A DNA stretch of 64,000 nucleotides from Rhodococcus sp. P1Y (GTDB lineage: Bacteria; Actinomycetota; Actinomycetes; Mycobacteriales; Mycobacteriaceae): NCBI RefSeq assembly GCF_003641205.1, contig NZ_CP032762.1:3038001-3102000 (forward strand), read 5' to 3'. This document shows positions 36,240 through 45,964 of the stretch, piece by piece (within the stretch, counting starts at the first letter, position 1; each line of letters begins with the position of its first letter). The notes under the pieces are model-generated. The model saw only the letters and a program-made list of their open reading frames with translations. It made no database searches and was not told where the DNA came from. The position numbers and the translations under genes were made by a program.

Positions 36240-39200
36240 ATGAACCTTCCTCCCGAGCCCGTCGACGGCCCGCAGGCCGCACCGGCCGGGGGCAGTGGAC
36301 ATGGCACGTCGGTCACACTCGTCCGAGCTCCCCGCGTCGCCGCTCGTTCCCGTGTGTGGACCGGATCGGCAGCACGTTTGCTCACACGTCGTACGGACTC
36401 GGTCTCAGCGGCGGCAAGCGGCGCGGACGCCTGGCGCCCATGGCAGGTGATCGGCGGTCCCGGAACCGGCAAGTCCTCTCTCGTCGCGGATTACGCCGTC
36501 TCCCGCATTATCGACGGCGATCCCGAAGCAGTGCTGGTGCTCACACAGTCGAAACGTGCGGCCACCGCAATGCGAGAGCAGATCACCTCCGGATTGTTCG
36601 CGGGCGAGCATGCGATGCGTGCCACACGTGAGCCACTCGTGCGCACCGTGCACTCGTATGCCTTCGCTGTTCTGCGACTGCAAGCTGCCATCTACGGCAA
36701 TCCACCGCCGCGGCTGCTGACCGGCGCAGAACAGGATGCGGTCGTACGAGAGATGCTCCGGGGCGACATCGATGACGGCGCCGTCGACTGGCCGGAGCGG
36801 CTTCGCCCGGCTCTCGGACTCGTAGGGTTCGCGGCCGCAGTGCGGGACTTGATGCTTCGATCGGCCGAACGCGGTATCGGACCCGAGGATCTCGTCAAAC
36901 TCGGGCGCAAGCACGCGCGCCCCGAATGGGTGGCCGTCGGCAAGTTCGCCGTCAGATACGAGCAGGCGATGATGCTGCGCGGCGCAGTGGGCGTCGAAGC
37001 GGCAGGCGCGTCCGCCCCGGGGCTGGACGCCGCCGAACTGATCGGCAGCGCGCTGATGGCGTTCGCAACCGATCCGGATCTGCTGCACGCCGAACGCGCT
37101 CGGATCCGGCACGTGATCGTCGACGACGCTCAGCATCTCGATCCACAGGCCGCGCAGTTGATCAGACTCATCGGCAGCAGAACCGAGTCGACGGTCGTGG
37201 CAGGAGACCCGGACCAGGCGGTGTTCACCTTCCGTGGCGCCGACCCCAGTTTCGTCGCCGATCTCGCGCAACCGGGGGACGAACGACGAATCGAGTTGCA
37301 ACGCAACTTCAGAAGCGCGGACTCCGTTGCGACTCTCAACGCGACGATTGCAAGCAGGCTGCCAGGAGTCGGGCGGCATCGCGGCGCCGAAGCAGCTGCA
37401 GAGCCCCGATGGGGTGAGGCCGAAACAACGGTGACGGTGTTGACGTCGGCGGCCAAGGAAGCGGCGCTCATCGCAGATGTGATGCGCCGTGCACACCTCG
37501 TGGACGGTATGCCGTGGTCGGAGATGGCGGTCGTCGTCCGCTCGGTGCCAAGGGTCGTCGCTCCGCTCCGTCGAGCGATGCAGGGTGCAGGGGTGCCGAT
37601 CGTGACTCCGGCATCGGAGCTCCCCCTGCATCGTCAGCACGGCGCAGTAGGTCTGCTGTTGATTCTGCGCGCGCTCGTCGACCCGGAGTTCGACGGCGAG
37701 GATGCGCTGGCGCTTCTGTCAGGTCCCATCGGCGGTGCCGATCCCGTTGGATTGAGGCGGCTTCGACGTGGTGTTCGGCGGGTCGAGCTGGGGGCGGGAG
37801 GCGAACGGGACTCCGCGGAACTGCTGCGTGAGGCGATCGTGACGGCCGGTTCATCGGTCACCGACCAGGCTGCTCCCAAATCCAGGTCGTGGCTTCCGCA
37901 ACTGTCCGATGTCGAATCCGCCCCACTTCGGCGAGTTCTCGGAGTGGTGCGTAAAGCGCACGCGGTTGCTCGCCGTGGCCGCGGAGTCGAGGACGTTCTG
38001 TGGGCTGCATGGCAGGCATCAGGACTCGAGAAGCGATGGTCGTCGATGTCGGCGTGGGGAGGTTCGGCTGGAGCTCAGGCGGATCGCGATCTGGACGCCG
38101 TCGTCGCCCTGTTCGATGCGGCCGCGTCCTACGTCGACCGACTGCCGCAAGCACGGTTGGCGGGATTCGTCGAATACATATCACAGCAACAGATTCCGAC
38201 GCTCGCTGCCGGTTCTTCCTCGGTACCCAAGGAAGCCGTGACGCTTCTGAGCGCGCACTCCGCGGCAGGACGGGAGTGGGAGCTGGTGGCCGTCGCCGGA
38301 GTCCAGGAAGGTCTGTGGCCGGGACTACGGGCGCGCGGAAGCCTGTTGGGAACGGAGACCCTCGTAGACCTCGCAGCCGGTGTCGAGGACGCGGGCAAGC
38401 TGCTCGACGGGGCGCTGTCCAAGACCGCCCCGCTGCTCGCCGACGAACGCAGGTTGTTCCTGGTCGCATGTAGTCGCGCGCGCTCGGTGCTGCTGGTGAC
38501 TGCTGTCGATTCGAGCACCGGCGATACCGATCTGGTCCGGTCCCGATTCATCGACGAATTACGCGGCCACAACGGTGACGATCCCGAGCAGGGTCCGGAG
38601 GTCGAGCCGCAGCCGACGGCGCGTGTCCTCGCGCTTCCCATGCTGGTCGCAGAACTCCGCAGTGTCGTGTGTGATCAGTCTGTTGCAGAACATGATCCGG
38701 ATCGGCACGCCCGCGCGTCGCGTCAGCTTGCCCGGCTCGCGCGAGCCGGGGTCAAGGGAGCGCATCCGGGGCAGTGGTTCGGGATCGGAGGCGTGAGTAC
38801 CAGTGAACCCCTGTGGACTCGCGGTGACGGGCCTGTCCCGCTGTCGCCGTCGACGGTCGAGCAGCTGACCACCTGCCCGTTGCGGTGGATGCTGGATCGA
38901 CACGGCGGGAACGACGGCTCGAACACGCACGCGATCACCGGCACGCTCGTGCACACACTCGTGCAGGCCGTCGCCGGAAAGATGCCGCCCGATCAGGTAC
39001 GCCGAGCGTTGGAAACAGCTTGGGATGCAGTAGATCTGGGGTCGCAGTGGTACTCGCGACACGAGCTGGATCGGACCGGCGCCATGCTCGACACCTTCGA
39101 AAAGTGGCTCGTAGGCACCCGGGGGGAGCTCACCGAGGCCGGGGTCGAAGTCAAAGTGGAGGGCGTTCTCGAGGCACGAACCGACGAAGAACCTGCGGTG

Positions 39201-39617
39201 GCGTTGCGGGGTCGTATCGATCGACTCGAGCACGACCTGGACGGGCGACCCGTGATCATCGACATCAAGACCGCCAAGACGGTGATGTCGAAGGACGATG
39301 CACGCAATCACAATCAGCTTGCGACCTACCAGGTGGCGGCCGCGGCAGGTGCGATCGAGGGTGAGCCGGCCGGCGAGCCGGGTGGCGCACGGCTGGTGTT
39401 CGTGGCAAAGCCGCACAACAAAGAAGGTGCGACGCAGCGGGTACAGGAGGCCCCGACGCCGGAGAAGTTGCAGGAGTGGAGAGATATCGTGCACCAGGCC
39501 GCCTCGGCAACCCAAGGCCCGCAGTTCCAGGCGTACGTCAACGACGGCTGCAGACATTGCCCGGTGCAGTCCAGTTGTCCGGCCCACGAGACAGGAAGGC
39601 AGGTGACCGAGAGTTGA
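36240..39617 (+). CDS. adnA: ATP-dependent helicase-nuclease AdnA subunit
   Basis: AdnA is one subunit of AdnAB, the actinobacterial motor-nuclease that resects double-strand breaks. The 1125-residue protein has an N-terminal UvrD-like helicase domain with Walker A GGPGTGKSS near residue 71 and the Walker B-like VIVDDAQHLD near 295. The C-terminal RecB-type nuclease has VIIDIKTAK. Iron-sulfur cysteines occur in TTCPLRW and CRHCPVQSSC near the end. It corresponds to M. tuberculosis Rv3202c. The next gene overlaps the stop codon by 4 bases. Confidence 0.93.
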   Translation: MNLPPEPVDGPQAAPAGGSGHGTSVTLVRAPRVAARSRVWTGSAARLLTRRTDSVSAAASGADAWRPWQVIGGPGTGKSSLVADYAVSRIIDGDPEAVLVLTQSKRAATAMREQITSGLFAGEHAMRATREPLVRTVHSYAFAVLRLQAAIYGNPPPRLLTGAEQDAVVREMLRGDIDDGAVDWPERLRPALGLVGFAAAVRDLMLRSAERGIGPEDLVKLGRKHARPEWVAVGKFAVRYEQAMMLRGAVGVEAAGASAPGLDAAELIGSALMAFATDPDLLHAERARIRHVIVDDAQHLDPQAAQLIRLIGSRTESTVVAGDPDQAVFTFRGADPSFVADLAQPGDERRIELQRNFRSADSVATLNATIASRLPGVGRHRGAEAAAEPRWGEAETTVTVLTSAAKEAALIADVMRRAHLVDGMPWSEMAVVVRSVPRVVAPLRRAMQGAGVPIVTPASELPLHRQHGAVGLLLILRALVDPEFDGEDALALLSGPIGGADPVGLRRLRRGVRRVELGAGGERDSAELLREAIVTAGSSVTDQAAPKSRSWLPQLSDVESAPLRRVLGVVRKAHAVARRGRGVEDVLWAAWQASGLEKRWSSMSAWGGSAGAQADRDLDAVVALFDAAASYVDRLPQARLAGFVEYISQQQIPTLAAGSSSVPKEAVTLLSAHSAAGREWELVAVAGVQEGLWPGLRARGSLLGTETLVDLAAGVEDAGKLLDGALSKTAPLLADERRLFLVACSRARSVLLVTAVDSSTGDTDLVRSRFIDELRGHNGDDPEQGPEVEPQPTARVLALPMLVAELRSVVCDQSVAEHDPDRHARASRQLARLARAGVKGAHPGQWFGIGGVSTSEPLWTRGDGPVPLSPSTVEQLTTCPLRWMLDRHGGNDGSNTHAITGTLVHTLVQAVAGKMPPDQVRRALETAWDAVDLGSQWYSRHELDRTGAMLDTFEKWLVGTRGELTEAGVEVKVEGVLEARTDEEPAVALRGRIDRLEHDLDGRPVIIDIKTAKTVMSKDDARNHNQLATYQVAAAAGAIEGEPAGEPGGARLVFVAKPHNKEGATQRVQEAPTPEKLQEWRDIVHQAASATQGPQFQAYVNDGCRHCPVQSSCPAHETGRQVTES

Positions 39618-42600
39618 ATACCACCACGGTCACCGGTCGACGCCGTACTGGCCCCGAACGCGAACCCCAGAATCTCGAACCCCAGACTCTCGAACCCCGG
39701 ATCGATCCTGTCGAGCTGTCTCGCGCGCTGGGGCAGAAGCACCCGCCCACGGACGAGCAGGCAGCGGTGATCGCTGCCCCACTCGGCCCGACACTCGTCG
39801 TTGCAGGCGCCGGTGCGGGAAAGACCGAAACGATGGCGGCGCGCGTGGTCTGGATGGTAGCGAACCAGTTCGTCGATCCGGACAGCGTTCTCGGACTGAC
39901 GTTCACGCGCAAGGCCGCTCAGCAACTTACGTCCCGGATCAGGGCGAGGTTGGCGCGCCTGGCAGGCTCCGATGTGGTGCGTGCTCTCGATCCGAGCTTG
40001 GCTCTACGCGAACGGATTCTGAGCGGCGAGCCGGAGGTGAGTACCTACCACTCGTACGCGGGCAGGCTGCTCACCGAACATGGGTTGCTTCTGCCGATCG
40101 AACCGTCCGCGTCCTTGCTGTCCGAAACCGAGCTGTGGCAATTGGCTCACCGCGTCGTCAGCACATGGGACGGTGATCTCGACACCGACCGCAATCCCAC
40201 GTCCATCACCGAGGCGGTCCTCGCTCTGTCCGGTCAGCTCGCCGAGCATCTGGTCGATCCGGACGATCTGCGAGTGGCTCATAGCGACCTCGATCAACTG
40301 GTGCACACGTTGGGTCCCGGACCCGGACAGCGCGGGGGACCGACCAAGTCGTTGCTCGACATGATCGACGCGCAGCACAAACGAGTTGCTTTGCTGCCCT
40401 TGGTCGAGCGTCTCGCTCAGACACTGCGGCGTGAAGGTGCGCTCGATTTCGGGAGCCAGATGTCTCTGGCGGCCCGAGTCGCGGCCGACCATCACGACGT
40501 CGGGCGCGCCGAGCGTGACCGTTTCAGGCTCGTTCTTCTCGACGAGTATCAGGACACCGGGCATGCGCAGCGGGTTCTGTTGTCGTCCTTGTTCGGGGGT
40601 GGTACCGATCCATCGCTGGCGCTCACAGCGGTAGGCGATCCGATGCAGTCCATCTACGGGTGGCGCGGCGCATCGGCGGCGAATCTGCCGCGATTCGCCA
40701 CGGACTTTCCGCAGGCAGGCGGTGCGCCCGCGCCCCGGCTCGAACTGCTGACGAGTTGGCGCAACCCACCCGAGGCGCTCGCCCTCGCCAACCACGTCAC
40801 TGCACCGCTCAAGGAAGTAGGCGTGCCGGTGCCGACCCTGCGTGCTCGCCCTGGTGCAACGGCCGGCGATATCCGAATGGCAATGACGGCCACGGTGCTC
40901 GGTGAACGAGAGTGGGTTGCCGATCGAATCGCAGCGGAGTTCCGTGCGGCGTCGGACGAGGACCGGCCGCCGCCGACCGCGGCCGTGCTCGTACGACGCA
41001 ACGCCGACGCGGAGCCGATCGCAGACGCCCTGCGGGCCAGAGGTCTACCGGTCGAGGTCGTCGGACTCGGCGGGCTCCTGCACATCCCTGAGGTCGCCGA
41101 TGTCATCGCGATGCTTCGACTGGTGGCCGACCCGATGGCAGGCAGCGCGGCAATGCGTGTTCTGACCGGGTCGCGGTGGCAGATCGGGGCGGCGGACCTC
41201 AGAGCACTCTCCCGTAGGTCGCGTGAGCTGGGGATCGGGGGCACACACGGAACTGCAGGACGAGTCGATGATGCGGAGGCGCTCGACGCCGCGCTGGAGA
41301 GTTCGTTACCCGGCGAGCACGCCGAGGACGCGGGCCTGGCCGACGCCATCGCGGACCCTGGTGCAGCCGAGCGTTATTCGGCGCGCGGGTATGAACGAAT
41401 CACTGCCCTCGCCGCGGAACTTCATTCGCTCCGAGACCGGATCGGACAGCCGCTGACCGAGTTGGTCGCGGACATCGAGCGATCCATGGGAATCGGAATC
41501 GAGGCGCAGGCGCGAACACCAGCGTCCGTCGTCGGCGCAGTGGGACGCGAGCACCTCGACGAATTCGCGGTCGTCGTCGCCGATTACGCCGACAACCCGA
41601 CCGCTACGGTCACCGGTTTCCTGGCCTTTCTCGCGGCAGCCGACACGGTGGAGAACGGGCTCGCTCCCGGTGAGGTCGAGGTGGCGCCGCACCGAGTGCA
41701 GGTACTCACCGTGCACTCCGCGAAGGGTCTCGAATGGGAAGTCGTCGCCGTCCCGCACGTCTCGAAAGGCGTCTTTCCGTCGTCGACAGCGTCCTCGACG
41801 TGGTTGGGCGCGATGGCGGAACTTCCTCCGACTTTGCGTGGCGATCGATCCGTCCAGGACGCGGAAGGCCGTATGTCCGAGGGTGTTCCGGTTCTGGACC
41901 TCGACGGGGTTTACAACAGAAAGGATCTGCAAGAGGCCATCGATCGTCACAAGGATGCCTTGGCGAGACGTAGGCTCGCCGAGGACCGGCGACTGTTCTA
42001 TGTTGCGCTGACGCGGACCGAACGCGCACTCTTCCTGTCGGGGCACCACTGGGACGAGACCAGTGCCAAACCCCGAGGGCCGTCGGAATTTCTGGGGGAA
42101 ATCAAGGCACTGGTAGATGCCACTGCGGCACGTGGCGACGGCCCGGTCGCCGTCGTGGACGAATGGGCTACCGCGCCGGAGGACGGAACCGACAACCCGC
42201 TTGCCGCCGAGCCGCACTCGGCATCGTGGCCGCGCGACCCGCTCGGTGCCAGGCGGGCGTCCGTCGAACTCGGGGCGCAGGCCGTATTGAACATGCTCGA
42301 CCGACCGGACGACGCATCGGACGACGATCCGGAGAACTGGGCTGCCGACGTCGACGCATTGCTTGCCGAACGAGAAGAGCGGTCACGTCGAGAGGTGAAT
42401 GTCGCTCTGCCGGAAAACCTCTCGGTGAGTCAACTCGTCGATCTCGCCGCAGATCCCGATGCATTGGCGTCAAGGCTTCGTCGTCCGTTGCCGTTCCCGC
42501 CGAACCCGTTGGCGCGTCGAGGAACCGCATTCCACGCGTGGATCGAGCGACGCTTCGGAGCCACCCGGTTGTTGGACCTGGACGAACTGCCTGGATCCGC

Positions 42601-43036
42601 GGACACCGGCGCGAGTGCCGACGTCGATCTCGAGACGCTGCAGCAGGCGTTCCTTGCTTCGGATTGGTCACTACGCAGTCCGATCGAGGTCGAGGTGCCG
42701 TTCGAGACCGCTGTGGCAGGCACGGTACTGCGAGGTCGAATCGATGCGGTGTTCGCCGACTCCGACGGCGGTTGGACGGTCATCGACTGGAAGACAGGCA
42801 AGGAACCCTCTGCGACGGAGGAGAAGTCCGTCGTGATGCAGCTCGCGGCCTATCGGATCGCGTGGGCGGAATTGATGTCGGCCTCGTCCCCCCAGCCGAT
42901 TCCACTCGAGCGGGTTCGGGCCGCGTTCCACTACGTGCGGAGCGGGCGAACCATTGCACCCGTAGATCTACCCGACGCGCAGGCGCTCGCTGCGTTGATC
43001 GACGGCACCGCAGAAGTCGAGTTCGACCAACCGTGA
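39614..43036 (+). CDS. adnB: ATP-dependent helicase-nuclease AdnB subunit
   Basis: AdnB is the main motor subunit of AdnAB. Walker A is GAGAGKTET near residue 65, Walker B LLDEYQDT near 308, and helicase motifs GDPMQSIYGWRG and VHSAKGLEW follow. The C-terminal RecB nuclease has RRGTAFHAWIER and VIDWKTGK. I use the TTG that overlaps the adnA stop as TTGA; the frame upstream lies inside adnA. The first residues are basic and include a short EPQNL/EPQTL/EPRID repeat. It corresponds to M. tuberculosis Rv3201c. Confidence 0.93.
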   Translation: MNTTTVTGRRRTGPEREPQNLEPQTLEPRIDPVELSRALGQKHPPTDEQAAVIAAPLGPTLVVAGAGAGKTETMAARVVWMVANQFVDPDSVLGLTFTRKAAQQLTSRIRARLARLAGSDVVRALDPSLALRERILSGEPEVSTYHSYAGRLLTEHGLLLPIEPSASLLSETELWQLAHRVVSTWDGDLDTDRNPTSITEAVLALSGQLAEHLVDPDDLRVAHSDLDQLVHTLGPGPGQRGGPTKSLLDMIDAQHKRVALLPLVERLAQTLRREGALDFGSQMSLAARVAADHHDVGRAERDRFRLVLLDEYQDTGHAQRVLLSSLFGGGTDPSLALTAVGDPMQSIYGWRGASAANLPRFATDFPQAGGAPAPRLELLTSWRNPPEALALANHVTAPLKEVGVPVPTLRARPGATAGDIRMAMTATVLGEREWVADRIAAEFRAASDEDRPPPTAAVLVRRNADAEPIADALRARGLPVEVVGLGGLLHIPEVADVIAMLRLVADPMAGSAAMRVLTGSRWQIGAADLRALSRRSRELGIGGTHGTAGRVDDAEALDAALESSLPGEHAEDAGLADAIADPGAAERYSARGYERITALAAELHSLRDRIGQPLTELVADIERSMGIGIEAQARTPASVVGAVGREHLDEFAVVVADYADNPTATVTGFLAFLAAADTVENGLAPGEVEVAPHRVQVLTVHSAKGLEWEVVAVPHVSKGVFPSSTASSTWLGAMAELPPTLRGDRSVQDAEGRMSEGVPVLDLDGVYNRKDLQEAIDRHKDALARRRLAEDRRLFYVALTRTERALFLSGHHWDETSAKPRGPSEFLGEIKALVDATAARGDGPVAVVDEWATAPEDGTDNPLAAEPHSASWPRDPLGARRASVELGAQAVLNMLDRPDDASDDDPENWAADVDALLAEREERSRREVNVALPENLSVSQLVDLAADPDALASRLRRPLPFPPNPLARRGTAFHAWIERRFGATRLLDLDELPGSADTGASADVDLETLQQAFLASDWSLRSPIEVEVPFETAVAGTVLRGRIDAVFADSDGGWTVIDWKTGKEPSATEEKSVVMQLAAYRIAWAELMSASSPQPIPLERVRAAFHYVRSGRTIAPVDLPDAQALAALIDGTAEVEFDQP
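39661..39705 (+). repeat. 15-base tandem repeat at the start of adnB
   Basis: Two near-identical units (CGAACCCCAGAATCT and CGAACCCCAGACTCT) are followed by a diverged third copy beginning CGAACCCCGG. They encode the EPQ/R-type repeat in the N-terminal tail of AdnB before the helicase domain. Such a repeat may change copy number between strains. Confidence 0.7.
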
Positions 43037-43063
43037 GCTGAGTGCTGTGTTCCGCGAGCGCCG

Positions 43064-43450
43064 TCAGGGTGCGTCTCGGCGTGCTTTCAACGCCTCGGTG
43101 ACCAGCGGAATTTGGAGCGGAAGACGGGCGATCAGAGCGGCTTTCACGGCCGGCGAGGTTTTCGGGTTGCCGACGTAGCGACGGGCGAGGTCGATGTTGG
43201 CGGGGAACACGGCGACGAACAACGCAGCGGCGAGGGCGCCTCCGACGCGGCGGGTGCGCGGTATCGCAAGAGTGGTCGCCACGGCTAGTTCGGCGATCCC
43301 CGACACCTGGGTGTAGGTGCGCGCCTTGCCCGGCAGTGCGCGCGGAACCTGCAGGTCGAAGAACTGGGGTGTGACGAAGTGGAGAATGCCCGCACCGCCC
43401 AGCAACACGGACAATCTCAACGCTGCGGCCTGACTGTTGTGCTGTGTCAT
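43064..43450 (-). CDS. DoxX-family small membrane protein
   Basis: This 128-residue protein has about four hydrophobic segments, with GGAGILHFVTPQFFD near the start and the family-like ISGIAEL-type motif (VSGIAELAVATTLAIP). DoxX relatives take part in thiol/redox or quinone-linked membrane functions; the role here is unknown. I use ATG 43450, which removes a basic upstream extension. It is divergent from the potassium channel gene. Confidence 0.75.
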   Translation of the reverse strand: MTQHNSQAAALRLSVLLGGAGILHFVTPQFFDLQVPRALPGKARTYTQVSGIAELAVATTLAIPRTRRVGGALAAALFVAVFPANIDLARRYVGNPKTSPAVKAALIARLPLQIPLVTEALKARRDAP

Positions 43451-43553
43451 GGGTATACCGTGCCACATTCGGATGACGCGTCGGCGCGGGCGAATCTCTC
43501 CGTTGGGGTTACGCTGCCAGCCGTGGACGACAAGGCGGAGGTGAGTAGACGAC

Positions 43554-44621
43554 GTGGCAGGTAGGTTGCGCGCTCGATTGAGCGCGGGAGACACATTGAC
43601 CGACAAACCAGACTTCGCTCTGGTCGGTGTTCTGCGTGTGCCGGAACTGCAGAGCAGCCCATGGAGGGCGATCTATCGACGAATCCTCATCGCGCTGGGG
43701 GCGTTGATGTTGGCCGCGCTCATCGTCTACCTGGACCGCGACGGATATCGCGACGCCCAGGACAACGAACTGTCCTTCCTCGACGCCTTGTACTACGCAA
43801 CGGTCTCGCTCTCGACTACCGGCTACGGCGACATCACCCCGATCGCGCCGTCCGCGCGTCTGGTGAACATCCTCGTCATTACGCCACTTCGAATCTTCTT
43901 CCTCATCTTGTTGGTCGGAACCACGCTCGCCGTTCTCACCGAGCGGTCCCGGCAGGCATTCAAAATTCAGCGATGGAGGCGCAGCGTGCGCAATCACACC
44001 GTGGTCATCGGCTTCGGAACCAAAGGCCGTACGGCCGTCGACGCCATGCTCGGTGACGGGGTCCCGGCATCGGAGATCGTCGTCGTCGACACCGACCAGA
44101 CCGTGTTGGATTCGGCGTCGAACATGGGGTTGGTGACGGTGCACGGTTCGGCCACCAAGTCGGACGTGCTGAGGCTGACAGGTGCGCAGCACGCGTCTGC
44201 GATCATCGTGGCCACCAATCGCGACGACACAGCGGTTCTCGTGACGCTCACAGCCCGCGAGATCGCACCGAAGGCGAAGATCGTCGCAGCTATCCGTGAG
44301 GCGGAGAACACCCATCTCCTCCGGCAGTCGGGTGCGGATTCGGTCGTCGTGTCGTCCGAGACGGCAGGTCGTTTGCTCGGTATTGCCACCACGACACCGA
44401 GTGTGGTGGAGATGATCGAAGATCTTCTGACGCCCGAGGCCGGCTTCGCGATCGCCGAGAGAGAAGTCGAGCGTGACGAGGTCGGCGGATCTCCACGGCA
44501 CCTGGCCGACATCGTGCTGGGCGTCGTGCGCGGTGGAAAGCTGTTCCGTGTTGGCTCGCCCGAGGTCGACGCGGTGGAGGCCACCGATCGCTTGCTCTAC
44601 ATCCGCCGCGTCGGCGAATGA
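43554..44621 (+). CDS. Potassium channel with RCK/TrkA-N domain
   Basis: Two transmembrane helices flank a pore loop with the selectivity filter TTGYGD at about residue 90. A cytosolic RCK domain follows, starting with HTVVIGFGTKGRT near residue 148, which binds nucleotide or Ca2+ to gate the pore. The DTD residues after the second strand fit NAD binding. The 355-residue length fits two-helix prokaryotic channels such as MthK. The M. tuberculosis counterpart is Rv3200c, likewise located beside adnB and nudC. Confidence 0.92.
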   Translation: MAGRLRARLSAGDTLTDKPDFALVGVLRVPELQSSPWRAIYRRILIALGALMLAALIVYLDRDGYRDAQDNELSFLDALYYATVSLSTTGYGDITPIAPSARLVNILVITPLRIFFLILLVGTTLAVLTERSRQAFKIQRWRRSVRNHTVVIGFGTKGRTAVDAMLGDGVPASEIVVVDTDQTVLDSASNMGLVTVHGSATKSDVLRLTGAQHASAIIVATNRDDTAVLVTLTAREIAPKAKIVAAIREAENTHLLRQSGADSVVVSSETAGRLLGIATTTPSVVEMIEDLLTPEAGFAIAEREVERDEVGGSPRHLADIVLGVVRGGKLFRVGSPEVDAVEATDRLLYIRRVGE

Positions 44622-44671
44622 TGGGCGGGCACTAGGTCTGTAGACCGTGCAACGACAGTAGGGTCTTTGCT

Positions 44672-45577
44672 GTGCCACGATTCGAACTTGCCTCGCCGCC
44701 GCTTCTTTCCCGATCACCGCTCAATCGCGCCGAGGAACTCAGAAAAGACCCGGACGCGCTGCGTGCGGGTTGGCCGGACGCGAAGGTGCTTCAAGTCGAT
44801 CATCGTGGTCGGTTGCAGGTGGGCCCTGATGGTTTGACGTTCACCCCGGCGACCGACCTCGGGGCGGAGCCCGCAGTCGATGCGGTGTTTCTCGGCATCG
44901 ACGACGGCCATCATCTGTGGGCGAAGCGTGTCGGCGCGCTCACCGGCGAACTAGGTGATCTGCGGACTATCGGGGAAACGCTGGACGAGACGCAGCTGTC
45001 GATTCTGACGAGTGCTCTCGCGATTCTCAACTGGCACGCGAGCGCAAGCTTCAGCGCGCTCGACGGCGCCGCCACGACCCCGTCGTCCGCAGGGTGGTCA
45101 CGAACCAGCACCTCGAACGGGCACGAAGAGTTCCCCCGGACAGACCCCGCCGTCATCTGCCTCGTGCACGACGGCGGCGACCGCGTGCTGCTGGCCCGGG
45201 CGCCCGCATGGCCCGAGCGTCGGTTCTCCGTACTGGCAGGATTCGTCGAGGCGGGGGAGTCACTCGAGACCTGCGTGGTGCGTGAAATTCAGGAAGAAGT
45301 CGGACTGACGGTGTCCGACATCACATACCTGGGGAGTCAGCCGTGGCCGTTCCCCCGTTCGGTGATGATCGGCTTCTCAGCGGTGGCCGACCCCGACGTA
45401 CCGCTTCGATTCCTCGACGGAGAGATTGCCGAGGCCCATTGGTTCGACCGTGAGGAAGTCCGTGGCGCTCTCGAACTCGGCGATTGGGCCGCCGATTCGG
45501 ACTCGCGGCTGTTGCTACCCGGATCGATCTCGATCGCACGAGGCATGCTGGAAGCCTGGGCCGCGAGCGGCGACTGA
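44672..45577 (+). CDS. nudC: NAD(+) diphosphatase NudC
   Basis: NudC hydrolyses NADH and removes NAD caps from RNA. The Nudix box GFVEAGESLETCVVREIQEEVGL-type pattern (G-x5-E-x7-RE-U-x-EE-x-GU) is intact, and the NudC-specific SQPWPFP follows it. The segment where the zinc ribbon is expected (between NWHAS and PRTDPAVI) contains no cysteine, so the four zinc ligands seen in E. coli NudC are absent. It lies between the channel gene and mycoredoxin as in M. tuberculosis (Rv3199c). Confidence 0.92.
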   Translation: MPRFELASPPLLSRSPLNRAEELRKDPDALRAGWPDAKVLQVDHRGRLQVGPDGLTFTPATDLGAEPAVDAVFLGIDDGHHLWAKRVGALTGELGDLRTIGETLDETQLSILTSALAILNWHASASFSALDGAATTPSSAGWSRTSTSNGHEEFPRTDPAVICLVHDGGDRVLLARAPAWPERRFSVLAGFVEAGESLETCVVREIQEEVGLTVSDITYLGSQPWPFPRSVMIGFSAVADPDVPLRFLDGEIAEAHWFDREEVRGALELGDWAADSDSRLLLPGSISIARGMLEAWAASGD

Positions 45578-45583
45578 AAGAGG

Positions 45584-45856
45584 TCAGAGTCCGAGCGAGC
45601 GCTTCACGGCGGCGAGCGTCGGGTTCGTCGCAGTCGAGCCGTCCGCAAAAAGGACCGTCGGGACGATGTGATTTCCGTTGTTGACGCTACCGACGAACTC
45701 CGCCGACTTCGGATCCTGCTCGATATCGATCTCGGCGTACTCGATACCAGCCTCGTCGAGCTGGGTCTTGAGCCTGCGGCAGTACCCGCACCACGTGGTG
45801 GAGTAGACGGTCAACGCCGCGGCGTTGTCGGATGCGGTGTTCTCGGTTGTGGTCAC
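45584..45856 (-). CDS. mrx1: Mycoredoxin (glutaredoxin-like, CGYC)
   Basis: This 90-residue glutaredoxin-fold protein has the active site CGYC in [12 protein letters not shown], the TVPTV-like cis-proline ([12 protein letters not shown]) and [11 protein letters not shown]. Mycoredoxin-1 removes mycothiol from mixed disulfides. It matches M. tuberculosis Rv3198A. I use GTG 45856 because a SigH-type promoter places transcription start at or just before it; there is no Shine-Dalgarno sequence. The gene is divergent from uvrD2. Confidence 0.93.
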   Translation of the reverse strand: MTTTENTASDNAAALTVYSTTWCGYCRRLKTQLDEAGIEYAEIDIEQDPKSAEFVGSVNNGNHIVPTVLFADGSTATNPTLAAVKRSLGL

Positions 45857-45866
45857 GCAACGATTC

Positions 45867-45892
45867 AACACGGCATCAGGATCGGTTGTTCC
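45867..45892 (-). promoter_or_regulatory. Candidate SigH-type promoter of mycoredoxin
   Basis: On the minus strand, GGAACA (45892-45887), 16 bases, then TGTT (45870-45867) repeats exactly the architecture found before sigH. Only 10 bases separate TGTT from the GTG start, so a leaderless or near-leaderless transcript is expected. SigH control of mycoredoxin is known in related actinobacteria. Confidence 0.65.
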
Positions 45893-45964
45893 AGTACCCA
45901 CCGGCCGTGCCGCCGAATATCGGTCTCGCCCGACTTCGATCGGGTGCTGTCGGGGTCTCCTGAC

